From NCBI GenBank assembly GCA_902465435.1, contig CABQNH010000005.1, forward strand, positions 1 through 64,000: a stretch of DNA of 64,000 nt. Reading direction: 5' to 3'. The notes beneath the pieces were generated by a model that had not been told where the DNA came from, made no database searches, and saw nothing but the letters and a program-made list of their open reading frames with translations. The translations under genes were made by a program, and so were the position numbers. The stretch is from an uncultured Eubacteriales bacterium. GTDB taxonomy: Bacteria; Bacillota; Clostridia; Oscillospirales; Oscillospiraceae. Positions 33,970 to 42,065 of this stretch are shown here, in pieces (position 1 is the stretch's first letter; the number at the start of each line of letters is the position of its first letter).

Positions 33970-35850
33970 TCAGCTCTCCGACTTCTCTGCAAAGCCGTCA
34001 AACAAGCCGTCGTTTGCTTCGGTCCGGATCGTCTCGTCCCTCATACAGGCCTCGAACTGCGCGCGGCTCATTCGCTGGTTCTGCAAAAGGAATGCAACGA
34101 TTTTTTCTATCTTGTCGTGATTCTCCTTCAGAAGCTGCGTGCACTTTGCATAGGCCGTGTCAATCACATGGCGTACCTCTTCATCGATATCGCCCGCAAT
34201 TCGTTCGGAATAGGACTTGACCTTTTCGTAATCGCGGCCGATGAACACCTCGCCGTCCGAATCGTAAACCACGCTTCCCAGCTTCTCGCTCATACCGAAG
34301 CGCGCAACCATTGCCCGGGCGATCGACGTGACCTGCTGCAGATCCTGCGACGCGCCGGTAGAGATATCGTCCAAAAACAGCTGCTCAGCCACGCGGCCAC
34401 CCAGCCCTACTATAATGTTTTCATACATCTCATTGCGCGAGACAAATTCCTTTTCCTGCTCCGGCAGGAACACCGTCAGGCCTCCCGCCTTGCCGCGCGG
34501 CGTGATGGTGATCTGCTGCACGGGATCGTGCGTCGGCAGATAGTAAGCGGCAACGGCATGCCCCGCCTCATGCACGGCGGTAAGTCGCCGTGCATGCTCC
34601 GATACCACGGCGCTCTTCTTTTCCGGCCCGGCCAAAACCTTGAGGATCGCGTCCTCCAGATTGGCCAGCGCTATGGCCGGCTGATTGGCGCGCGCAGCAA
34701 GCAGAGCGCCTTCGTTCAGAAGGTTCTCTAAATCCGCACCCGTGAAGCCGCCGGTCGCCCGCGCGATAATCTTGAGATCCACGTCCTCCGCCAGCGGCTT
34801 ATTCCTCGCGTGCACCTTCAGAATTGCCTCGCGTCCCTGCTGATCCGGCGCGCCGACATAGACCTGCCGGTCAAAGCGTCCCGGCCGCAGCAGCGCGGGA
34901 TCCAGAATATCCGCGCGGTTGGTCGCCGCCATGACGATCACGCCCTCGTTGCCCATAAAGCCATCCATCTCCACCAGGAGCTGGTTTAAGGTCTGCTCGC
35001 GCTCGTCGTGGCCGCCGCCCATTCCCGCACCGCGCCGTCTGCCGACGGCGTCGATCTCGTCAATAAAAACGATTGAAGGCGCGCACTTTTTGGCCTGCTC
35101 AAACAGGTCGCGTACGCGGCTTGCACCAACGCCGACATACAGCTCGACAAAATCCGAGCCGGATATGGAGAAGAACTGCACTTGGGACTCGCCCGCAACG
35201 GCTCTGGCGATCAGCGTCTTGCCGGTGCCCGGAGGGCCTACCAGCAGCACGCCCTTCGGAATTTTCGCGCCCATGCGCGTATACTTTTGGGGGTCGCGCA
35301 GAAAATCTACAATTTCGCGCAGCTCCTCCTTCTCCTCCTCCGCACCCGCAACATCGGCAAAGGTCACACGGCGTCCCTCGCTGCCGGAGCGCGCATTGGC
35401 GCGGCTGAACTTGGCGATAACCGAGCCGCCGCTCGATCGGCGCAGAAGAACATACATCATTACAAGCAGAATGCCGCCCATCAGCAGATACGGGATCATG
35501 CGCAGATACCACGGCGTCACGCTGTCCGGCTTATAGTCGTAATACTCCAGCGTGCCGTTCTCCTGCTGTTCTGCGATCAAGGCGTCGATTCGCGCATTAT
35601 ATGCATCGTTCGACGGCATTTTGTAGACAATTTCCTTCGTGTCCCGGTAAGGCTCCCTGAGGCAAAGCGTCATTTTCTGATCCTTGACCGTCACGGATTT
35701 TACATTCTGATCCTCAAAAAGCGCCACGACCTCCGATGAGGTCAGCGTGATGCCGTCGCGCTCCTCCACAAGGGCACGGATGGCAAACATCAGCGCAAAA
35801 ATCACCAGACAGTAGAATATTGCGCTTCCAATTCTTGGTTTTTTATTCAA
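33970..35850 (-). CDS. ftsH: ATP-dependent zinc metalloprotease FtsH
   Basis: A 626-residue membrane AAA+ protease that degrades membrane and regulatory proteins. Two N-terminal membrane helices (about 8-27 and 107-127) flank a small outer domain. The AAA module has Walker A GPPGTGKT, Walker B IVFIDEIDAV, and the second region MAATNRADILDPALLRPGRFD. The protease zinc site is HEAGHA, with the later Asp ligand in the usual place. Length is normal. A repeat-derived hairpin lies between this gene and hpt upstream. Confidence 0.96.
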   Translation of the reverse strand: MNKKPRIGSAIFYCLVIFALMFAIRALVEERDGITLTSSEVVALFEDQNVKSVTVKDQKMTLCLREPYRDTKEIVYKMPSNDAYNARIDALIAEQQENGTLEYYDYKPDSVTPWYLRMIPYLLMGGILLVMMYVLLRRSSGGSVIAKFSRANARSGSEGRRVTFADVAGAEEEKEELREIVDFLRDPQKYTRMGAKIPKGVLLVGPPGTGKTLIARAVAGESQVQFFSISGSDFVELYVGVGASRVRDLFEQAKKCAPSIVFIDEIDAVGRRRGAGMGGGHDEREQTLNQLLVEMDGFMGNEGVIVMAATNRADILDPALLRPGRFDRQVYVGAPDQQGREAILKVHARNKPLAEDVDLKIIARATGGFTGADLENLLNEGALLAARANQPAIALANLEDAILKVLAGPEKKSAVVSEHARRLTAVHEAGHAVAAYYLPTHDPVQQITITPRGKAGGLTVFLPEQEKEFVSRNEMYENIIVGLGGRVAEQLFLDDISTGASQDLQQVTSIARAMVARFGMSEKLGSVVYDSDGEVFIGRDYEKVKSYSERIAGDIDEEVRHVIDTAYAKCTQLLKENHDKIEKIVAFLLQNQRMSRAQFEACMRDETIRTEANDGLFDGFAEKSES

Positions 35851-35876
35851 AGGCTACTCCTTCTCGGTGCAAAAAA

Positions 35877-35945
35877 GAAACCGTCCCGGTTCCCTCAGGC
35901 CGTCAAAAAAACTTTTGGGCACGCCGGGGAAACCGTCCCGGTTCC
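35877..35945. repeat. Short X-Y-X version of the composite repeat
   Basis: GAAACCGTCCCGGTTCC occurs at 35877-35893 and again at 35929-35945; each is a near-palindrome. Between them lies a decayed Y module (GGCCGTCAAAAAAAC then TTTTGGGCACGCC). This mirrors the X-Y part of copies 1 and 2 with another X sequence and no box A or Z. It fills the gap between hpt and ftsH. Confidence 0.6.
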
Positions 35946-35983
35946 TTTTCCGTTATTCTCCGATTGTTTTCAATCCCGTTCTG

Positions 35984-36523
35984 TTATCTGCTGTAAACCT
36001 CCGGCTTTAAAATGCCGATATAGGGAAGATTGCGATAGAATTCGTCATAATCCAGGCCGTAGCCGACGACAAACTCATTGGGGATCGTGAAGCCGACATA
36101 ATCCGCAGTGATATCCACCTTGCGGCGCTCCGGCTTATCGAGCAGCGTGCAGATTTTCAGCGAGGCGGGCTTCATCTCCAGCAAATGCTGCTTTACGAAT
36201 TTCAGGGTCAGGCCGGAATCGATAATGTCCTCTAAAATCACGACATGGCGCCCCTCAATGCTCTGAGAAACATCCTTCGTCATGCGCACCGTGCCGCTTG
36301 TGGACGTGCCGCCGCCATACGACGAGCAGCAGAGGAAATCATACTGGCAGGGGATCTGCGTTGCGCGCACCATATCCGTAAAAAACATAACCACGCCCTT
36401 CAAGACACCGATAAAAATCGGCTTCTTTCCTGCATAATCCTGCTCCAGCGTCTTGCCCAACTCCTGAATTCTTGCGTGAAGCCGCTCCGCAGAGATCAGC
36501 ACACGCTCGATGTCACGGTCCAT
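35984..36523 (-). CDS. hpt: Hypoxanthine phosphoribosyltransferase
   Basis: A 179-residue purine salvage enzyme making IMP or GMP from hypoxanthine or guanine and PRPP. The PRPP loop VVILEDIIDSGLTL is intact, FIGVLKGVVMFFTDM and SSYGGGTSTSG are as in bacterial Hpt, and YVGFTIPNEFVVGYGLDYDEFYRNLPYIG is the family C-terminal signature. Start 36523 has GAGG 7 bp upstream and overlaps the tilS end by 11 bp. The order tilS-hpt-ftsH is conserved in many Bacillota. Confidence 0.95.
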   Translation of the reverse strand: MDRDIERVLISAERLHARIQELGKTLEQDYAGKKPIFIGVLKGVVMFFTDMVRATQIPCQYDFLCCSSYGGGTSTSGTVRMTKDVSQSIEGRHVVILEDIIDSGLTLKFVKQHLLEMKPASLKICTLLDKPERRKVDITADYVGFTIPNEFVVGYGLDYDEFYRNLPYIGILKPEVYSR

Positions 36524-37847
36524 ATCCAATCGCCTCTTTCTTTTGTTTTTCAATGGTTATTTTCAAAGCACATTCCGACTGCTCCGCTCTGCGAAGCGCA
36601 TTGACGCCGATGCCGTAAACAGCCAGCACGCCGTCGTCATCCGCCAGAACCGGCACCTGCTCCCGCTCCCATCGGGGAATCTTGCGGTCGATAAACAGGC
36701 GTTTCAGGCTCCTTTGTCCACAGCCGACGGACATCTGGTCGCCAGTGCGGCGTGGGCGAAGTCGAATTATACTTTGGCCTATCATATCATACTTTACAGT
36801 AAAAGTGGTAGTACTATTTTCAAAAAAATCGTTTTTTTTCACGAATTCGCAGCGAACCAGCAGCCCGGCCGATGCAACGTACGTTTCTCCCGGGATATTC
36901 AGCGGAATTTCCAGCAGCGGCGGCTGCTTTTCCTCTGCAAACAGCACGTCATACGCGCGGCACACCGTCACGCCGGGAAGCTGCGCCTGCCCGGAGGCCG
37001 CCTGCGCGGAAAGAAGATGCTCGATCACCGCGCGGTGCGCCGCAGTCGGTTCGCTTACCCCCCACTGCCGCAGCAGGCTCTCGATTGCGCGGCCGCGCAC
37101 AGGCAGCGGCGCAGAAAGCAGGCAGGTGCAGGAAACACGCCCCTCATCCAGCGCAGCCTTCTCCAGAAGCTCCCGCGCGAGTCCGGACAAAAACGCCTCG
37201 TCCTGCCGCAGATACTCCGCCGTCTGCGCTGCCTTTTCAAGCAGTCTCGGGTTTTCCTGCAGAAGCAGCGGCACAACACGCTGCCGCAGCCGGTTGCGCA
37301 GACAGCCCGGCTCGAGGTTCGTGCTGTCCTCGCAATAGGGAATCTGCTGCGCCGCGAGATACGCCAGAATCTGCTCTCTGGAAACCGTCAGCAGCGGCCG
37401 CACGATTTTCCCGCGTACCGGCGGGATCCCGCGCAGGCCGCGCAGCCCGGTTCCCCGCAGCAGATGCAGGAGCATCGTCTCAAGATGGTCGTTGGCATTG
37501 TGCGCCACGGCAATTTTGTCCGCCGGCAGGCCGAACAGGAACGCATAGCGCAGCTCCCGCGCCGCCTGCTCGATGCTCTCACCGTATGCGCGGCTGCGTG
37601 CAAGCACGTCGCCGCTTCCCAGATGCAGCGAGATTGCGTGCGCCGCGCAGAAATCGCGAACGAAGCGCTCGTCGCGGTTTGCTTCCTCGCCGCGCAGGCG
37701 GTGATTAAAATGCGCCGCCTCAACCGTGATGCCAAGCGCCTGTGCCCTCGTGTGCAGCAGCCATAGCAGCGCCATGGAGTCCGCGCCGCCGGATACCGCG
37801 CAGATGACGCGGTCGCCCGGCGCAATCGCGGAAAAATCAGCCGTCAT
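36513..37847 (-). CDS. tilS: tRNA(Ile)-lysidine synthetase
   Basis: A 444-residue N-type ATP pyrophosphatase that changes the wobble cytidine of tRNA-Ile(CAU) to lysidine, an essential reaction. The PP-loop SGGADSMALL is at about 20-29; AHFNHRLRGEEANRDERFV and AHNANDHLETMLLHLLRGTGLRGLRG are TilS-specific. The C-terminal region holds the TilS substrate-binding domains. It overlaps dnaB upstream and hpt downstream by 11 bp each. Confidence 0.94.
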   Translation of the reverse strand: MTADFSAIAPGDRVICAVSGGADSMALLWLLHTRAQALGITVEAAHFNHRLRGEEANRDERFVRDFCAAHAISLHLGSGDVLARSRAYGESIEQAARELRYAFLFGLPADKIAVAHNANDHLETMLLHLLRGTGLRGLRGIPPVRGKIVRPLLTVSREQILAYLAAQQIPYCEDSTNLEPGCLRNRLRQRVVPLLLQENPRLLEKAAQTAEYLRQDEAFLSGLARELLEKAALDEGRVSCTCLLSAPLPVRGRAIESLLRQWGVSEPTAAHRAVIEHLLSAQAASGQAQLPGVTVCRAYDVLFAEEKQPPLLEIPLNIPGETYVASAGLLVRCEFVKKNDFFENSTTTFTVKYDMIGQSIIRLRPRRTGDQMSVGCGQRSLKRLFIDRKIPRWEREQVPVLADDDGVLAVYGIGVNALRRAEQSECALKITIEKQKKEAIGYGP

Positions 37848-39180
37848 TGTGCTTCCACTCCCGGTCGGCGAAGGTCGTAAACTGCGGCAGCCACTGCAGC
37901 TCTACGGTTCCCGTCTCGCCATGACGGTTCTTGGCCACAATGCACTCGGCAACATTCGGCTTCTCCGTGTCTTTATTATAATAGTCGTCGCGGTAGAGAA
38001 AAAGAACCTCGTCCGCATCCTGCTCGATCGCACCGGATTCGCGCAGGTCGGAAAGCATCGGGCGCTTATCCGTACGCGATTCGTTGGCACGCGAAAGCTG
38101 GGATAGGCAGACCACCGGCACATTCAGCTCCTTAGCCATGATCTTCATGCTTCGGGAAATATCCGAAACGATCTGCTGTCGGTTCTCTCCATAGCTGCTC
38201 CGACCCCCGGCCGAGGTCATAAGCTGCAGATAGTCCACCAGAACCAGCCCAAGATTGTCCAGTCGGCGGCATTTTGCATTCATTTCCGCAACGGTGATCG
38301 ACGGATTATCATCCACGCGAATATCCGTTTTGGCCAGTGCCGCTGCGGCAAGACTGATTTTGTTCCATTCCTCCACCGAAAGCTGGCCGGTCATCAGCTT
38401 CTTGTTGTCCACAAAGCTCTCGTTGGAGATCAGTCGCGAGGCAAGCTGCTCACGGGACATTTCCAGCGAGAAAAACGCCACCGTCTTCTGATAGGATTTG
38501 GCAACATTGAGTGCAATATTCAGCGCCATAGAGGTTTTGCCCATGCCGGGTCGCGCAGCGATCAGCATCAGGTCGGATTTATTCAGGCCCGCAATCACCC
38601 TGTCCAGATCCTTCAGCCCGGTAGACAGGCCGGGAATCGTGCTGTCAGACTGGCTCAGCTCCGCCAGCCGGTCAAAGACCTTGACCAAAACCGTTCCGAT
38701 GTGCTCTAGGGAATCATCCGAATTTCCCTTGCGCAGGGCGTAGATCTTTTTTTCCGCCGCGCCGAGAATTTCCTGCGCGGTGCCAACGCCCTCATAGACC
38801 GATTCGTTGATATCGCTCGCCGCCTGCCCGAGATTGCGCAGGAGCGCCTTATCCCGCACAATGACCGCGTACTGCTTGACGTTCGCCGCCGTCGGCGTGA
38901 TTTCCATCAGCTGCATCAGGTACTGCGTCGTCGTTTTCTCGTCGTAGACGCCGCGTTCCTTCATTTTGTCCAGCACCGTCACGGGATCGATGACCTGAGA
39001 AAAGCTGAACATGGAGTAGATCGTTTCAAAAATGTCCCGGTTCTGCCGCAGATAAAAATCCTCCGGCTTCACAAGCTCCAGCACATCACCAACGCAGCGG
39101 CTGTCGATCAGCATCGCACCCAGGACGGACTGCTCCGCCTCCAGCGACTGCGGCGCCTGCCGCGATAGAATATCCTCCAT
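37837..39180 (-). CDS. dnaB: Replicative DNA helicase DnaB
   Basis: A 447-residue hexameric fork helicase (DnaC in Bacillus naming). The N-terminal domain (about 10-110) holds PQSLEAEQSVLGAML, and the RecA-like C-domain has Walker A AARPGMGKTS near 205, Walker B LVLVDYLQLM and the arginine-finger region LSQLSRANESRTDKRPMLSDLRESGAIEQDAD. ATG 39180 is preferred to GTG 39186, which overlaps the GGGGGAG ribosome site. It follows rplI, as in Bacillus. Confidence 0.96.
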   Translation of the reverse strand: MEDILSRQAPQSLEAEQSVLGAMLIDSRCVGDVLELVKPEDFYLRQNRDIFETIYSMFSFSQVIDPVTVLDKMKERGVYDEKTTTQYLMQLMEITPTAANVKQYAVIVRDKALLRNLGQAASDINESVYEGVGTAQEILGAAEKKIYALRKGNSDDSLEHIGTVLVKVFDRLAELSQSDSTIPGLSTGLKDLDRVIAGLNKSDLMLIAARPGMGKTSMALNIALNVAKSYQKTVAFFSLEMSREQLASRLISNESFVDNKKLMTGQLSVEEWNKISLAAAALAKTDIRVDDNPSITVAEMNAKCRRLDNLGLVLVDYLQLMTSAGGRSSYGENRQQIVSDISRSMKIMAKELNVPVVCLSQLSRANESRTDKRPMLSDLRESGAIEQDADEVLFLYRDDYYNKDTEKPNVAECIVAKNRHGETGTVELQWLPQFTTFADREWKHNDG

Positions 39181-39226
39181 GCTCACACTCCCCCTCTTTG
39201 TACAGCGCCGCGCCTAAGCTGCAAAA

Positions 39227-39673
39227 TCACAGCTCGCGGACTTCGATTTTCAGCTCGGCATTGACCTCATAGCCCAGCTTGCAGTGCACCGTGAACAGAC
39301 CGACCGTCTTAATCGGCTCGTCCAGAACCAGTTTGCGGCGATCCAGCTCGATGCCCTCCTGCTGCTTCAGCGCATCCGCGATCTCCTGCGAGGTCACGGA
39401 GCCGAACAGACGGCCTGCGCCGCCGCCCTTTGCGCGTACGATCAGCGTGATTTCACGAAGCCGCTTTTCCGTCGCGACGGCGGCTCCCCGCTCGCGCTGA
39501 CGGCGCTCCTGCGTCGCCTTGTCATTCATTCGCATGGTATTGATACTGTCCGCGTTTGCCTCGATCGCAACCTTGCGCGGCAGCAGATAATTTCTTGCAT
39601 AGCCGTCCGAGACCTCGATCATCTGTCCCTTCTTGCCCTTGCCCTTCACATCCTGTTGGAGAATTACCTTCAT
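39227..39673 (-). CDS. rplI: 50S ribosomal protein L9
   Basis: A 148-residue L9 of normal length. The N-domain begins MKVILQQDVKGKGKKGQMIEVSDGYARNYLLP, the diagnostic signature, followed by the long connecting helix and the C-terminal rRNA-binding domain (GSVTSQEIADAL). The start at 39673 has AAGGGAG upstream; an in-frame extension to 39709 is ignored because it lacks L9 sequence. Gene order gdpP-rplI-dnaB is a common Bacillota arrangement. Confidence 0.97.
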   Translation of the reverse strand: MKVILQQDVKGKGKKGQMIEVSDGYARNYLLPRKVAIEANADSINTMRMNDKATQERRQRERGAAVATEKRLREITLIVRAKGGGAGRLFGSVTSQEIADALKQQEGIELDRRKLVLDEPIKTVGLFTVHCKLGYEVNAELKIEVREL

Positions 39674-39705
39674 AGCTTTCGCTCCCTTCTGTTCTTTCGT
39701 GCGGA

Positions 39706-41685
39706 TCATTCCGCAAAATACTGGTCAATCGCTGCAATCAGGTCGTCCAAAACCGTCTTGATCGGCTTTCCCTTGACCTGCGCACCGGCCGTTGCGGCAT
39801 TGCCGCCGCCGCCAAGCGCCTCCAAAATCACCTGCACGTTTGTATCGCAAATAGAGCGTGCGGAGATAATGACCTGATTGTTGTCCGGATACAGGACAAA
39901 CGACGTCTCGATGCCGGAGATGTTCAGCAGCTCGTCAGCCGCCTGCGCTGCAATGGTGCGCGAAACCGTGCTCTCGATCGCTGCGATCGCGATGTTATCG
40001 CGATAGAGCCGCGACGCCTGAATGATGCGGTAGCGCGCAACCGTAGACTGAAAATCGTTTTGGAACAGGCGCTTGACATCCACCGTGTCCGCACCGAGCC
40101 GCCGCAGGAACGCCGCCGCCTCAAAGGTACGGCTGGAGGTGCGCACGCCGAAATTCTTGGTGTCAAGCACAATACCGGCCAGCAGCGCCTCCGATTCCTG
40201 CGGAAGGATGTCCGCAGGCTCCACGGCATACTGCAGCAGCTCCGTCACCAACTCGGAGGCGGAGGACGCAAACGGCTCATGCAGATTCATCACGACCTGC
40301 TCGATATAATCCGCCGCGCGGCGATGGTGGTCGATCACCGCGACACGGGGCAGCGACTCTAACAGCGGCAGGCATTCGACCTGATCGGGTCGGTTCGTAT
40401 CTACCACGACGAGCAGACTCTTTGCGTCGGCAAGCAGCAGCGCATCCTCACCGGAAAGGAAGCAGTCCTTGTACTCCGGCAGCTTTTTGAGCTTGGCAAG
40501 CAGCGCCTTCGCCGCGTTTTTCTCCCAATCGATCACAATATGCGCGTGCTTTCCGCGCTTGCGGCACAGACACATCACACCGGCCGCCGCGCCAACGGCG
40601 TCCAGATCGGCGTTTTTGTGCCCCATAATGAAAATGTGGGACGACTGCGCCACCAGCTCGGACAGGCTCGAGGCCATCACGCGGCTTTTGACCTTTGTAC
40701 GGCGATCCGTTTCCTTTGCGCGGCCGCCGTAGAAGGAAAAGTTATAGCGATCCTTAATGACCGCCTGATCCCCACCGCGGGAAAGTGCCATTTCAATGGA
40801 CAGCGAGGCGAAGCTGTAGTCCTCCTCAAAGCTCACACCGTCCTTGCCGAGGCCGATGGAAACCGTCGCGGCAATTCCCGCAGGGTTCGTGACCTCCCGG
40901 ATGGAATCCAGCAAGGAGAACTTTCCTTCCTCCAGCTTGGCAAGATCCTTCGCCTCCAGCAGGAACAGATAGCGATTGCGCTCCAGACGGCGCAGCAGCG
41001 CACCCGCGCCCTGCGTCCACTCGTTGATTTTCGTGTTCAGCGCAGCGTTGAGCGTTGAAATACCGGAGTCCTGTAGATTATTCGTCAGTTCCTCGTAATT
41101 ATCGATCAAAATGATACCGACGACCGGACGGGAGCGGATATACTCGTCCTTCACATGTAGCAGCTCTGTCATATCCACAAGATACAGCGTCCCGAGCAGC
41201 ATTCCGCTGCGCGAATCCATATCCCGGACAATATGTCCGAATACCCGATAGCGCCGCCCCTGGATCGCAATATCCTTCGGCGCTTCGGATTTTCCGGAAA
41301 TCATCCAATCGACGTTAAACTTCGGGATCACATCCTGAATGTTGTTGGCCAGCAGCGTACTGTGGCTGCCGGACAGCTCTGCAAAGCGGTCGTTGTTCCA
41401 AACGATCTCCCCATCGCCCAGCTTCACGAGAGCCATGGGAAACGGCATATCTCCCTCGGATGCCGTTTTGAGCGTATCCGTTGCCGTTTGGATGTAATTT
41501 GAAATTGCGTTTCTGCGGCGCACGCTGCTGACCGTATAATAGAAAAACAGCAGCGCCGTAATTGCCGTCGCGATGACTGCAAAGGTCAGCTCGCTCCAGA
41601 CAAACGCACAAACGCACAGCAGAACCATCACGCCGAAGTACAGCGCCATGCTCGGCTGGATCAGTCGGCTGAGTTTCTTGTTCAT
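39706..41685 (-). CDS. gdpP: Cyclic-di-AMP phosphodiesterase GdpP
   Basis: A 659-residue membrane enzyme that hydrolyses c-di-AMP. Two N-terminal membrane helices (about 13-50), a degenerate PAS domain (about 70-170), a degenerate GGDEF domain (about 175-305), and a DHH/DHHA1 catalytic part with HKNADLDAVGAA and DHHRRA metal motifs and the GGGGNAATAG DHHA1 loop. Full length. c-di-AMP controls osmotic and wall homeostasis in Bacillota. First gene of the gdpP-rplI-dnaB-tilS-hpt-ftsH run. Confidence 0.95.
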   Translation of the reverse strand: MNKKLSRLIQPSMALYFGVMVLLCVCAFVWSELTFAVIATAITALLFFYYTVSSVRRRNAISNYIQTATDTLKTASEGDMPFPMALVKLGDGEIVWNNDRFAELSGSHSTLLANNIQDVIPKFNVDWMISGKSEAPKDIAIQGRRYRVFGHIVRDMDSRSGMLLGTLYLVDMTELLHVKDEYIRSRPVVGIILIDNYEELTNNLQDSGISTLNAALNTKINEWTQGAGALLRRLERNRYLFLLEAKDLAKLEEGKFSLLDSIREVTNPAGIAATVSIGLGKDGVSFEEDYSFASLSIEMALSRGGDQAVIKDRYNFSFYGGRAKETDRRTKVKSRVMASSLSELVAQSSHIFIMGHKNADLDAVGAAAGVMCLCRKRGKHAHIVIDWEKNAAKALLAKLKKLPEYKDCFLSGEDALLLADAKSLLVVVDTNRPDQVECLPLLESLPRVAVIDHHRRAADYIEQVVMNLHEPFASSASELVTELLQYAVEPADILPQESEALLAGIVLDTKNFGVRTSSRTFEAAAFLRRLGADTVDVKRLFQNDFQSTVARYRIIQASRLYRDNIAIAAIESTVSRTIAAQAADELLNISGIETSFVLYPDNNQVIISARSICDTNVQVILEALGGGGNAATAGAQVKGKPIKTVLDDLIAAIDQYFAE

Positions 41686-41724
41686 CGTCCGTTTCCTTCC
41701 TTCTTTCCTCGCAAGCGGGGCTAT

Positions 41725-41775
41725 TCTGCTTATATTTTATACATTATAACAAATTCCCCCGCGCTTTTCCACCAC
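41725..41775 (-). promoter_or_regulatory. Probable promoter of gdpP operon
   Basis: A good TATAAT on the minus strand close to 41750 (within GTTATAATGTATAAAATAT) lies about 60 bp before gdpP. The -35 region, TGGAAA at 17 bp, is weak. Confidence 0.45.
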
Positions 41776-41902
41776 AACTTCTGGTGGTACGCAAAAAATT
41801 TGCCTTGAAATCCGCGCCCTCCAAAAATATGTATACTTTTTCTCCGTTTTGTGGTATACTCTTTAGTAATGAATAAAATTGGTGTATTTTATTCGCGCAG
41901 AC

Positions 41903-42002
41903 GCGCACGAAACAGAACACGCAGCAGATGCAGGCGGTGGTCTCTTGAGGCAGCGAGACAGGGCAGTCTTTCGGGATCGGCGGCTGCCCGGCCTTTGTGC
42001 GC
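41903..42002 (+). promoter_or_regulatory. Structured leader RNA upstream of RNase J
   Basis: The RNase J leader can fold into a closed multi-stem element. P1 pairs GCGCACGAAA (41903-41912) with TTTGTGCGC (41994-42002), 9 bp with one bulge; P2 is GTCTC/GAGAC (41940-41944, 41955-41959); P3 is GGGCAG/CTGCCC (41961-41966, 41984-41989). ACTTTTGC follows P1. A likely -10 box, TATACT (41855-41860), lies upstream without a clear -35. It matches no riboswitch class I recognise; autoregulation by RNase J is an inference. Confidence 0.45.
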
Positions 42003-42065
42003 ACTTTTGCTTTGCATGACACCATAGCCTTTACATACACGTTTTCACATCAGAAAGGAGTCTTT

